Part shown: one piece after another, positions 61,601 through 64,000 of the stretch
How positions within the stretch are numbered: the first letter of the stretch is position 1
How the letters are laid out: the number at the start of each line of letters is the position of its first letter
DNA from: Candidatus Omnitrophota bacterium
Lineage (GTDB): Bacteria > Omnitrophota > Omnitrophia > Omnitrophales > Aquincolibacteriaceae
Direction: 5' to 3'
Length of the DNA stretch: 64,000 nucleotides
Assembly: GCA_030698625.1 (NCBI GenBank)
Contig: JAUYMS010000050.1
Coordinates: 1-64,000, forward strand
Translations under genes and position numbers: made by a program
Notes under the pieces: generated by a model
Told to the model about the DNA's origin: nothing
The model's input: only the letters and a program-made list of their open reading frames with translations
Databases searched by the model: none

Positions 61601-64000
61601 GGGAAGTTGATGGCTAAGTTGTTTTCGATTGAGGTCCGGATAATGGAGCTGTACAGCGCCAGCGCCTCTCGCGGAAAATCTTCAAACGCTGTGTCAGCCG
61701 GAAGCTGTACGCGCTCTTGCCCTGCCGGGCTGTACTGAACGAGTCCGTTCTGATAATCGATGGCCGTCTTGCGAATAGCGGCAAGGTCCAGCTTAGCGAT
61801 CGTTTCCTTCCAGCGATCAAAACCCTGAGTGTAGTTGAGTTTGCTGCTTCCTTGGTTGAACACAACCTGAGTGGCCCAGTCGCGAAGAAATCCGATCTGT
61901 ACGGGTCCGTGTACGGGATCGTCAAAGTTAAAGTTGGTAATCGGCTTGGAAGCATGCAGATTGTAGATTTCAAGGGCTTGTGTCTGGATCTCTGGTTCGG
62001 TCATAAGGGACAAAATAGCAATCGCAAAATTGGCATCTTGATTACTGCGGATCACACTATTGGCCTGCGCTGTTAGAAATCCGGAATCGCGGTTATCGAC
62101 GAAGAGACGAAGCCTGCGGCCGCCGCGTAGCTCGTCGGCCAATTCCACGATGGCTGCTTGAATAGCCACGAACTGTTTAATTTCATCCGGGGTCACGTAG
62201 CCGTTCTTGATGGCCGAACCCACCTGCGCCAGAGTGTACCCCATTGTGAGGTTGCGCATGATATCGGCAGTCTCCAAGTACAGATTGCCCGCAACCGAAG
62301 GGCGAATGCCCGCGCTGTAGTTCGATACAAGGTCCGGGGTAACGCGGCCCTTGCCGAGCTCCGTTCTGATCCCCATCATGTCGTTCATATACTTGGCCAA
62401 AGCGCCGGATTTCAGGGCGCGCATTTCAAGCGGGAGATTCGGAAAGTGAAAATACAGATTGGCCGCGATGTTATGCACGTACTCGCCGCCGTGGACGAGG
62501 ACATTGTCACGGCCGAGAGTGATCTTCTTATGAATGTCACCCGAACGGTGCGAGGCCAAGAAGTCATCCACAAGGACCTCTCCGAGTTCGTGCCGCATAA
62601 GCTGTTGAATATAACCCTGTTCGAGAAGGCCGGTCGTAAGGTCGACGGCGCGCTGCAAACGCGGTGAACTGAGGAGCGTGGCCAAATCCATGTCGCGGCC
62701 CTTATCTTCGACGAGGAGGAAGAAGGCCTCGGGATTTTTGACGATCCAATCCAGATAGATGCGCGCAAACTGTTTGGCCATCCGGTCTTTATCTTCGAGC
62801 TTGTCAATGCGACGGCTGAGCGACTGCTCCACAGTCAGAATAAGTTTTCTGAGATCCGCATCACGGATAATACTGTTGCGCTCAACGAGGTTGATCTTGA
62901 AATCCATTTGATTGATCCGGCGGTTAATGAGGAAATCGGCAAGAGCGCGTTCATACGATTCCTGCGCAATCATATCCTTAACGACTGCTATTTCCTGTTG
63001 AAAGGCCTGCCCCATCTGCGAAATTCTTTGGTGCACCGCGGCGATATCGGCTTGCTGGCTCCCATATGCGGCACCGGCTGGACGGACCCCGCTGAAGCGG
63101 TCGAGCGGGCGGATATACGGCTGAAAACTCGGCGGCGACGGGGCCAGACCGGTACGCGGATATTCGGGATAATCGGGAATCTCGCTTGCCTTAATAAAGG
63201 GCGGTACATAAACTCGCATTTCGATAGGCCAGGCACGCATCTCAGCGAGTCCGTGCCCGGCATAAATGGCATCCTGCAGGACGAGTTCGGCATTGCGAAT
63301 GTCGCGGCGATCTTCCACCGCCAGATTCCGGTACCAATCGCGTGGGGTGTAATATAGCTGTCCCGGGGTAACAATACTGTGGATCCAATTCCGTTCGCGT
63401 TGAAGCGCTCGTCTCGCAATCAACAGTCGTGAATCTAAATCAGCCTTCGCCTCGTCGGTCGTCGCCTCAGCCAATTGCCTCGTCAAATCTTCTACCGTTC
63501 TCTGGGCCTGAATGAATCCGGCTTCATGAATCTGCGCTCTGTTATATTTATCAGCATTCATGGTCTGGAGAATATGCAGGTGCACATTTTCTTCATTACC
63601 CCCATTACGGCGGAAAAAGACTTCACCGGCAGCGCGTGCCCAAGCCGTTCCTAGCAGTTCGGACCAGGTCATCTTCCCGAGATTATTCGCCTGGCGGGAT
63701 GCATTCCACGGGTTCGTTTGCCAATAATCTGCGATCGACTGACGCGCGGTAAATGGCAGCAGCATCTCGACAGATTCCTGTCTCCACGTAAACAGATCGT
63801 TAATGTCGCTGATCGTATGCCTGTTAAAATCATTTTTCCGCATTTCATAGATGGCCCCGTCACTGTGTGTTTCGTACCAGAGGCCGTACTTTGCAGCCCA
63901 ATCATGCTTTTCGTAAACACGCTGTCCCACCGCGGGAAGCTTACGATCAAGGAAAGTCTTCGTGTAATCGATGTTCCACGCCAGGGCTTCCAGAAACTTC
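40684..64000 (-). CDS. Giant multi-module membrane polyprotein (giant gene A), 5' end outside window
   Basis: Open frame from the right edge to TAA at 40684, 7,771 codons; a GTG at 63930 is internal because the frame stays open to 64000. Order of contents: helical, charged N-terminal part (64000-61060); RSELR; alpha-helical region, three membrane helices (about 59690-59390) and a Pro/Val/Lys-rich linker; large unassigned helical region; RSELR (55561); signal-like segment and OpgG-like domain; long helical region; membrane helices (about 49720-49020); RSELR (48772); a module with many membrane helices (about 47960-42990); acidic linker; RSELR (42820); HD-like domain; RSELR (41419); final 249-aa alpha/beta domain. 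Probably an envelope-spanning protein. No ATPase or complete glycosyltransferase motif was recognised. Confidence 0.88.
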   Translation of the reverse strand, partial: KFLEALAWNIDYTKTFLDRKLPAVGQRVYEKHDWAAKYGLWYETHSDGAIYEMRKNDFNRHTISDINDLFTWRQESVEMLLPFTARQSIADYWQTNPWNASRQANNLGKMTWSELLGTAWARAAGEVFFRRNGGNEENVHLHILQTMNADKYNRAQIHEAGFIQAQRTVEDLTRQLAEATTDEAKADLDSRLLIARRALQRERNWIHSIVTPGQLYYTPRDWYRNLAVEDRRDIRNAELVLQDAIYAGHGLAEMRAWPIEMRVYVPPFIKASEIPDYPEYPRTGLAPSPPSFQPYIRPLDRFSGVRPAGAAYGSQQADIAAVHQRISQMGQAFQQEIAVVKDMIAQESYERALADFLINRRINQMDFKINLVERNSIIRDADLRKLILTVEQSLSRRIDKLEDKDRMAKQFARIYLDWIVKNPEAFFLLVEDKGRDMDLATLLSSPRLQRAVDLTTGLLEQGYIQQLMRHELGEVLVDDFLASHRSGDIHKKITLGRDNVLVHGGEYVHNIAANLYFHFPNLPLEMRALKSGALAKYMNDMMGIRTELGKGRVTPDLVSNYSAGIRPSVAGNLYLETADIMRNLTMGYTLAQVGSAIKNGYVTPDEIKQFVAIQAAIVELADELRGGRRLRLFVDNRDSGFLTAQANSVIRSNQDANFAIAILSLMTEPEIQTQALEIYNLHASKPITNFNFDDPVHGPVQIGFLRDWATQVVFNQGSSKLNYTQGFDRWKETIAKLDLAAIRKTAIDYQNGLVQYSPAGQERVQLPADTAFEDFPREALALYSSIIRTSIENNLAINFPDQRELGTKANLGLELKRTNHIIAVMTNTELRPSVEAAIALTPKFYPALFGDAIELPKDVSIKAYGEDPELQGLVNGLLMLTFDPQKDQETAVVTREAIEVVRQIIKIRENDTDDVILKQIQDKAFQSVMLVDNPGQLLAWQNNQASYDAALAEFVKRLSSKREYQGAYMYHWRQHVKDAARSELRTESEMSPLEALRRSVVSGMADAAASFQNLGRAYELNQVRAAAQDIRLDLDEAAGTIEETVDLILNNGMTRAEAAEAVPELTPAMLAAVDAADHAMQKLKADVADSHQFGFIAGGKLPEVEAALAGVDSFVGEITSTTVPRITEKMKRLAAVIPTLPETRAGDAAAVTADVVTADSESGADSVIEAPATTIAPAVKLLPRDAGVTIPDDDAGKRKLLGELKLTIESRFKEAFGKRTSTRIRDLSEAIDTFLYIRALLVVYDELLTHFGDTRSLESSAGMRNRVDSHIIATARNLRTATRTAMESNQETSMWNGYRGLVKAELDIRPIVEGIADHGLTAALSVIMSLEGGVDAYVLKKLHTQLQTFIRASDMREYLDKARQFLAEAERMKKLLTLNGRVPLRPGFVERFTRMESLIINRTDRISGVETPAGADEADDTLADLAAASETVATGGDEIPMLPEMPPLPERIAAGFFTVVYWLAVAVAVLGVLHISIGGFAFAGLSVVMLPVAVILTIFKYFLYEQQFPSADRKRFLVRRLAIVGVLVAVLALKTFIVNRLGREPAAPEPSEPARVVQPVEPGEAPDAPKVVIPVKPVEKKPVAPVEAPKPRAVVPAPGDGMAPMARPLVIVPPGIAEIDPALLARNDGRRELVVPGVDVAVRSETVQQTSRPGRGNQPYKISHVAHAGLTDQDLIEINLWRRLLSRWGAIKAPGQKQFGFPTALSYQSTSDPVVLRRTELLPASALKYTAFHTNDATKNITDEVDTQQQFWKRLTKIMRIDSDLPEHRALRITFLNRLIANMTVARTRLSLVSDSVLLNRERSREVNLSDMDNDDLEGLLNGQWYVQNPGVRFSRLTQFGYALHLSVADIALGNIDISAAAIVPKIGSIEDDRLIADLVPWWDISGAHTAYTANLNTAQTKAMLSMATRFKYPTTAHANVERSLRYFLLQEARLVVASRMIHPSFDFDLYGRLEGANALVIDHELGSAYSGRAPHILPGTEAMYALAFYIPQNPHEVLTTHAVNFRSAIASLSERLQLVQLPTAKGRFVGVPLNPRTQAKPSAGIYTIDPSISVYAQDTSSLTEVTLADWQRKRNELDRKDIAAGRRPGATTVTRIMQTTQFFREISHGTPEVAARQSQAMAKLRGQLAEIGQKDPKLDRSTGWFVIANPQSLPRNVALDTDQVVVPALDQLSKMLFNFSFRSHYYANNLEALGKDYRLQMDLEKEFREVYEWTYGKEFFELADGSPGYYYLFLNGNAKDFFAINRGPNGKGQVTMDRAKIREFLLWANKMVNRGTLPYAFHRHINLKVQMMLSITERSGRGYQELAGAAATQLQSGSLPAKSNAADFEFDLALAPNALLAQYAADIAQWTSQMALDYDVNVRMPWMAYARTNGIPIKDDDPGVLTQGPSLQTRLRVVKALTHRTNRDLPTSPIEIFFTEPGSPRPILLSDPEWIDQGIVTKIMDDLVAKGYDADSIIQIILAAAELKNYDAVRQYALWRQGDMRDWSKVGQRDKRWLFEPLRDGTLRVSDRQLVKLIENSSFLMGILLTTAEDALIHAEVTETAKDTIAGAVKKYVQNVLRAKMEFIANVPNQPQSLLDRTIELSNILNQLEPVRPSVPANTSERNLSPEDQGRLQSDLFRYTLRGSTGAILEDRVRAYMEDYTADENRNALIRMIVDDQKKGADAKYKLSFTNISTGKIEEKHIADWGLIYLRPDVPVGLGFISAEAVRSTFFRDLMIFDQKLFGELTKHAELVDLLSTRTIDSAKETEMMRKLGVLARFEKFKAKFTDNTAYHSLYWNVLMEVIKKAHAEDFKPIVPGAAPGAARSELRDGNILKAAAKSLLSLGRTILLVAMLALGVVVARAGPFPNLAAVATQTMGQVGAPAGAGPGSSYNAFRQRARNRSRGDYQPGGTLAAPTTDQHKYQTLIRENEAALGIVQVVDANQSIRYLPHGQVGHRNVMAASANGTPFQVKNLADVPELTQTTGVAGIEYRRRNTFTGETPTRFVIMADGVYLRPMVPKTDMGGTLRFGLQGTTSGPESFPRIVNANIQAQPNSDVVVLTLDIENEKFTGVIELKITFNDRGWSEGEATMNIEATQEYFIRRDVAAHEVGLVGFATSMTRRANGPQLGFHDSDTVLGSHRADGQIRSTRIDLTNPADPTTQRLHPENTDLTQIIVGQANRDPAQMQWRKYRVPDVTMTMGAQSAPLDGLVYSFNGVPPGLDLTANVFTQADVDRLPDNVNALATNRDALTAGSTISSRMTIVVSRDTVKAPPSVDGVDVVREAFREWQRRKADEARFPSREANAENLTDPADPFNQQLEQFRRNMPMDAAATAFVEAFVRTNRLTLTKFDHVLDTFYVIQGLKGDTTRFPIAPVNKDDTNDPFYQQLNRFRQSLAFDGNARGWVESWTRGLVQSKFDFGTPQESGRGKRVAELIATVGLEPAAREANDFWQAVATGLGGTYPAISGRNIESMDEDSRGRLIVFLQQGAAKGWTTWVDEAKHIREYISVPANVDLALTDADALYRALLRDQAKFPKLTRDAVLKNEGEAQAFFMAWTYAQISEPSYMESLNLPPADRKIESWSKDLTVMLTNDATRLRIIRDAFILDLAMNGQHSDLDSADAAKKLAAETELADYGRRMPESAAIQGSVIGWGRTVLERGGYVKMGGRADMMAEVLLIEEFKDKVSRFISVIYDRPANLDRAQDRGVLYGLAEAIAISYQSGDPNKQIGDETRKLILDKIDEMTRIAPAFIGRDAADPALTKSKLGALYKQLTGRDMSFANRHAMSWLNGELAYMVGLIGRDQGDIGSRNRWHNIAPAERGAHWENEIKRRHDILTKAGDPAIQAEVSKILELLTQQPGRKLDIINNPVDLGFLVNWVTEKEQLGWDSREAKGLFDSYVYLIDGADFKDYLTRLGIVTDYRAELTRSFAEVVKQAKGEQADPNQIQIFYELTGQISFFARYERAALRVKLETSVRTLEALITHYGSPEEVKKGLRELFSQLKFTRIPVVKPEELDLSNANGRTTTIAQPAENYYELREKMYLLSQMGRYRDLRFLQEDAKVPVFADPNNAGEFNLQREQEKFETVFLVNMLAGFSNMRDTHGGDVSTWLSDFDRILKALVAYPIKYENRDPISKYKFNQFLLKLRSEGYDFEDSEANRAIYQRVFDQYQLMGLASWWFDLMLEKNENISVDEVVQRIERKKVIWTLYENYWRKPGYIMAMTSAEVSFLERLQRTPAEYEDFFKMTAQFQRWVNPPAADRTGGPYLDRNLYVDNLIYWYFSPGMYYEESVFPLRGGLSKLLNHATSWFSDDPIPANLIPAWRMRMTMQYVLPRDSNVNRYHLAMNAENETMAFVRWHGQRQLLRIMDDSSMTYWRGVYRSLAQPRFQVPGMSVQEQRKVNFKNLTFMGHEISEEVRTIAQGGRLPLTDNMFENADSRDDYIILRLLTRRDRRFLTYAEDQQTDVVKFIQTLEADKVDNITLPNSLTGDYAAWVALLEANMAKSGRFPPPSDPEYQRVLKRVIKAILLDTDTIVEEVRREFDHFLDVEATLSFITEQRINGELHKILGVEDTLTRYFVDVFLEADDAKVQLDENDRDDRGRLLAPSQLIDAWIKAYGLENTIVDKPRTLADGTVIGGRDRWAQVLTDQSMMPVEVKRVFNDLAKIRAAWKAAGIERDDTQDGVIEEMLALISRISRVGLDQFNLIEPRVKTEYERSEEYKKRKRLVEEMLASDLGDDATQQRFVQKTLEDQKTDWSNREAVSRAFSEIEEDRSITERSRAWEIAHWMVLIFALALGLYTVWAHYIGFRQRKDRTVRYVGDKIISDRLAAQRGVFEHKREASVVGISSAAGAMAAPIALGLNPLIGVAVALAGAALYFTVRMVRERNVRESERSLLKQIIYDNGDAFVGSAIVTGIILTALSAMGFGPWLGIVAAFVSSSIYAAYYIMKVSKERLPEPGEAVSKGFLPLDFSNGWYFTKVFGFAGLMGYHYAYAHLMGTSAAFWSVLMITAFTYLGITTGHIIQDRLITQKPRRVTGNEDLTAAEAAEEHTLAGAEADIIDVALGQVYDELVDNRGYKFAEDARPRYEAGRSELRAGAAPLHDYPAMTAEEFVDIVIHSSKDHYRHVLAEVARLSGTAVSSISALVGSPAFRTVVQSLSDKELHLLRARLEVLSAGLRQRRRVLTFDMMDDEAKQRDGVPDGSQMSIYIITMNTGKNFGYLGAQKADESFEASTGIVGNLEKSARANPGFNIPLIMHQTGDPKPNPKNQDPPDLEKDDEILDQVVKMHAMHTTSVERFGQKRRTVYFKTADPIALAEENDGRKLYRFTEAMRLLGEGKIIPEETGETGVRRNLEWKVFLQGGFRGALALVIGSIANLWLGWGAALPIGIALATIAITTFWFMWTSGTTTREAIQKDKLGNVVADVAGITFNSGTLPVTSIPLGSATVDRTLHNIAFGATVTVRRDGTNVIVEFDVSGSKADREVRWLASAVRTTTNEGIVGKSVSRGDGTVSITLENVPDDNFSLSIQGRDDVPRTLHVSPEMKISTPTQEIIYGDLSHLGFRNVEGETTAIERGHPKLYISTAARGRFEQFIGVGATQYKGIEVVYGYEKRIELDLKSPDRLWAHYILDDKNIAGMLEEEAIVWMADRLALETTIDPEFVEEARLAGAAHAVNHPGEADPYLTELERLRQEIADHYEVSRAEFQSLLERHNPAYLSVRYGAREMAEHPWATMGQPIYRISGKYQTLFTRMNGEAAVIGAFYAAAQEKFSKNRANFTGKGPVIIDNWNRGMREMPQRLALAFAKGSLGGLFFGGLLALVIGQLAGGVGVGVFGFGMLLGYFLGGALLGNFEMRHHGGAFAVLYLLELSHDYAEGSAAGGYILKNSLVQEAAVSNLKEELARAVARWFQGVIPYVRHQMGPGYTLLDRWQMFLAQKMYANDIVLLNWMVGGFLALTVSGFSDRIFPIGRLQEFSNYITLSHIWWHVSPLAVGIGASLISLVYTAYQWFDANRKGDREFLNRMRENLPEIKAPSDRKHPLDLIRWNIFKEPDLERSFIPQLRDRALVEAPLFKPLILLAFIWALGGLAPLAGVAFFSWVPLLGGAPYLATLPLAYKTFLILAFALLWRSVYRGKFNFENAPFKILATGFAMYAMFQVPVVMALFFIAIFLMIYYAMFRGAQKGDSAGYADGRTRNFLLSISTLIALIRPQLTAANFPENFLRVGAGGEPLRTSTGPLGDGTEPYITADEAATSAVHQRLYDLQERMHGVEHGRRQTRLRWAIALGVLGIGAMFFGTVFDAVILGSLGIVAIAAFIVAFMAVYIIHRSTGRYIPVMYIFTGILATSALMGAAAVWFPAYFGFFGAWLAGAITYLFPVLEPVIESLTAFFASDSPQAWAAISALQFWITVYLIGTAATMAKILREALPWASFTAVKSASSSLSTYDAASLAKVSFFLLLGVVAGAVLTWSHHWVLVWGISFVASWGLGDTAIWYSSKPLVWMAKTTAGKLAIYVLRKYTPSRIRKHLGAVAKMESFGTSSAAFDDLFTKGRAGAGDRFEKVVWDDVKQFVIDVRIAATTDPAPGERDTNALKEIRDIPTLQNNKWGTTEPEWRANIDKRIREFSDLMNRYVTEPDNPDSADDLIWRAMLVAYEAAVVSAGDRVMEGAQNIADRTRKKWSEVVEDGEDDAVKRVIILEILEDKDGHKSLFRPMDLRIIFKQFLFFFTGPAIAVWLLFFASNLQLALITVGGSVAAALFITFLFALFGLRGAPSFFSSIDLLLKSDWDESTAALKKAVAGHVSGKKVSSFLGMFGDVTTFLLTWAFTVGKIVGLFALGMVVVGTAVYLLAGLDNFFMPQDNPLVIFIRHYSVTVIAALVLPSLLGHFLAILLKPMNMAAQNLAMVDDFFGNKAFGDNIVIIPKFWKFPALQLSKARSAGLFKFALTAASIGIYGLAIYALFAGGFTVAAGILAGILVLNVVVFRAAVAIAKKAYLSGGEASPWTFLDRIDPISWVAVLLYGIYRAAARIWGRIFGRADNSPPNVGPPIRPDRPEPDDGADGAAAPEVAEDSAADADGETDRSELRTLQENEAAVAALVDENRGRSLDTIKRQEFMSLLAERHDLVRGDLRRALESLPASHSFGALLETYARFIPLQQLEKIKGSAAWKQASGEHMNQWAHYLAIVENLEILVRLSQYDAIVETGAAEELGRLWEQRNADVVSDGVRETFNYEMWQVSRATRRIYSDPSRRKLFQDFLALHDYAKLVDVAHHYELGAKLAGDLHEKLGVYDRGTIDYLQKMIVYHTVYGDQSLGEGVPHKFAAFLGALQSEKGDAAVRDALDFQLVLHVVDIASVGDGKLVPSQLSFFNESFRELESVRRLTADIARKRVAQQLGLVIADEASRGVLAAEVADLLVHNSGTKTLEFLEQVAAHKDYYITSRFKADRQPETLAAWNILRARIWHKLQEQFEYKAESFGNSDDTAATQIESTLEFIGLDSVAKGKITINEDRTQVTVEYKNGDRNGSLIVPIQVTNGEVTIDTRGIGITERSELRSAPAAAAAPIDRLTAALDETQAVRLNAILETLRSNENREFSTFFVNSLLKNFTQFTDIRPDVANIGEEGHIVIKYKKTQHNVAFIQELVNKANTETPDSKVAILVESVSDAVEISSTVEGKYEIVILASSEPIAASLRAQVEGRFAVFVGDTAGFVGSLEEESAAANTIQIFAASLKGKDAASLKAKDLALIQAALLGAVPLSQGTILVIGANDRRISDNARMITVSEIIQATYAAALELAQSA
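42000..42540 (-). other. HD-superfamily-like domain near the C terminus of giant gene A
   Basis: A WAHYLAIVENL helix is followed by LALHDYAKLVDVAHHYELGAK (split about 42240-42307), then MIVYHTVYGDQ (about 42145-42177) and LVLHVVDIASVGDGKL (about 42000-42045). The HD pair in an HD.AKLVD context, later His residues and the closing VVD fit metal-dependent HD phosphohydrolases. Its place directly after RSELR (42820) supports a separate module. Substrate unknown. Confidence 0.55.
42990..47960 (-). other. Polytopic membrane module of giant gene A
   Basis: Hydrophobic segments long enough to span a membrane recur at about 47960-47830, 46640-46500, 46235-46060, 45870-45540, 45240-44620, 43900-43780, 43640-43330 and 43270-42990. 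They are separated by charged soluble loops, and roughly twenty helices are likely. The module ends in an Asp/Glu/Pro-rich linker before RSELR at 42820. No transporter or synthase family was recognised. Confidence 0.7.
53810..54170 (-). repeat. Internal duplication of about 50 residues in giant gene A
   Basis: ARFPSREANAE...DPFNQQLEQFRRNM (about 54160-54050) is repeated as TRFPIAPVNKD...DPFYQQLNRFRQSL (about 53945-53860), each followed by a similar helical stretch (FVEAFVRTN and WVESWTRG). The copies are diverged at the DNA level. Confidence 0.7.
54550..55560 (-). other. Internal signal-like segment followed by OpgG/MdoG-like domain in giant gene A
   Basis: Right after RSELR (55561-55575) comes a Lys/Arg n-region, the hydrophobic core ILLVAMLALGVVV and an ARAG cleavage-like site, as in a Sec signal peptide. 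The following domain contains FPRIVNANIQ, a run ending YFIRRDVAAHEVGL, FATSM and GFHDSDTVLGSH with a later TNP. This order resembles the FPyFR, RKDV, GIAPLTSM, HDSDGL and NNP blocks of OpgG/MdoG, periplasmic proteins of osmoregulated glucan synthesis. The match is by eye and partial. Confidence 0.5.
59190..59355 (-). other. Proline-rich spacer following three membrane helices in giant gene A
   Basis: After membrane helices at about 59690-59390 comes a stretch rich in Pro, Val, Glu and Lys (PEPSEPARVV, PVKPVEKKPVAPVEAPKP), comparable to the rigid periplasm-spanning spacers of TonB-like proteins. It suggests the chain crosses an envelope compartment here (inference). Confidence 0.6.

Noticed and set aside
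63930-63999. GTG at 63930 as the start of giant gene A
   Set aside because: The same frame stays open through the last base of the window and reads naturally (KFLEALAWNIDYTK), so the true start lies outside.
1-64000. tRNA, rRNA, insertion sequence, prophage or attachment sites
   Set aside because: None seen: no transposase or integrase-like protein, no cloverleaf or rRNA sequence recognised in the few noncoding gaps.

Overview
The window is dominated by three giant minus-strand genes separated by two short stretches of control sequence and one compact block of housekeeping genes. Everything supported here reads right to left on the minus strand. The giant genes cover about 86% of the 64 kb, and two of them run off the window edges. 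GC-rich coding DNA, very large exported polyproteins, Shine-Dalgarno-led bacterial housekeeping genes and canonical sigma-70-type promoters point to a bacterium. The combination of giant repetitive or multi-module ORFs with short linker peptides is most like candidate phylum Omnitrophota (PVC group). That placement is inference, not proof.

Layout in transcription order (right to left). (1) Giant gene A (64000 to 40684, 5' end missing, 7,771 codons in window) has helical segments, clusters of membrane helices, an internal signal-peptide-like segment followed by an OpgG/MdoG-like domain, and an HD-like domain near the C terminus. It ends at a long inverted repeat. (2) Giant gene B (40372 to 25499, 4,957 codons, complete) has its own promoter and N-terminal signal peptide. 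It behaves like a chain of fused proteins: a TraB/ChaN/EreA-like N-terminal domain, an internal Tat-signal-like segment, a transaldolase domain, a NadD-like nucleotidyltransferase domain and a HIT/GDP-hexose-phosphorylase-like domain. (3) A housekeeping run (25330 to 17056): GAF-domain membrane protein, nadE, ald, ogt, rsfS, argS, miaA, hflX. Most of these genes overlap or touch, as in an operon. (4) Giant gene C (16675 to beyond position 1, at least 5,558 codons) is an exported protein made largely of tandem repeats: 4 x 69 aa, 11 x 57 aa, then 34 x about 80 aa.

The most interesting pattern is the pentapeptide RSELR. It occurs 17 times in giant genes A and B (12 in B, 5 in A) and was not found in C. 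The peptide is invariant while its codons vary, so selection appears to act on the peptide. Two copies are followed at once by export-signal-like segments, as if formerly separate exported proteins had been joined through RSELR. I propose that A and B are modular polyproteins in which RSELR marks junctions, either as linker, processing site or remnant of the joining event. C looks like a surface-exposed repeat protein whose array is still expanding and homogenising at its C-terminal side.
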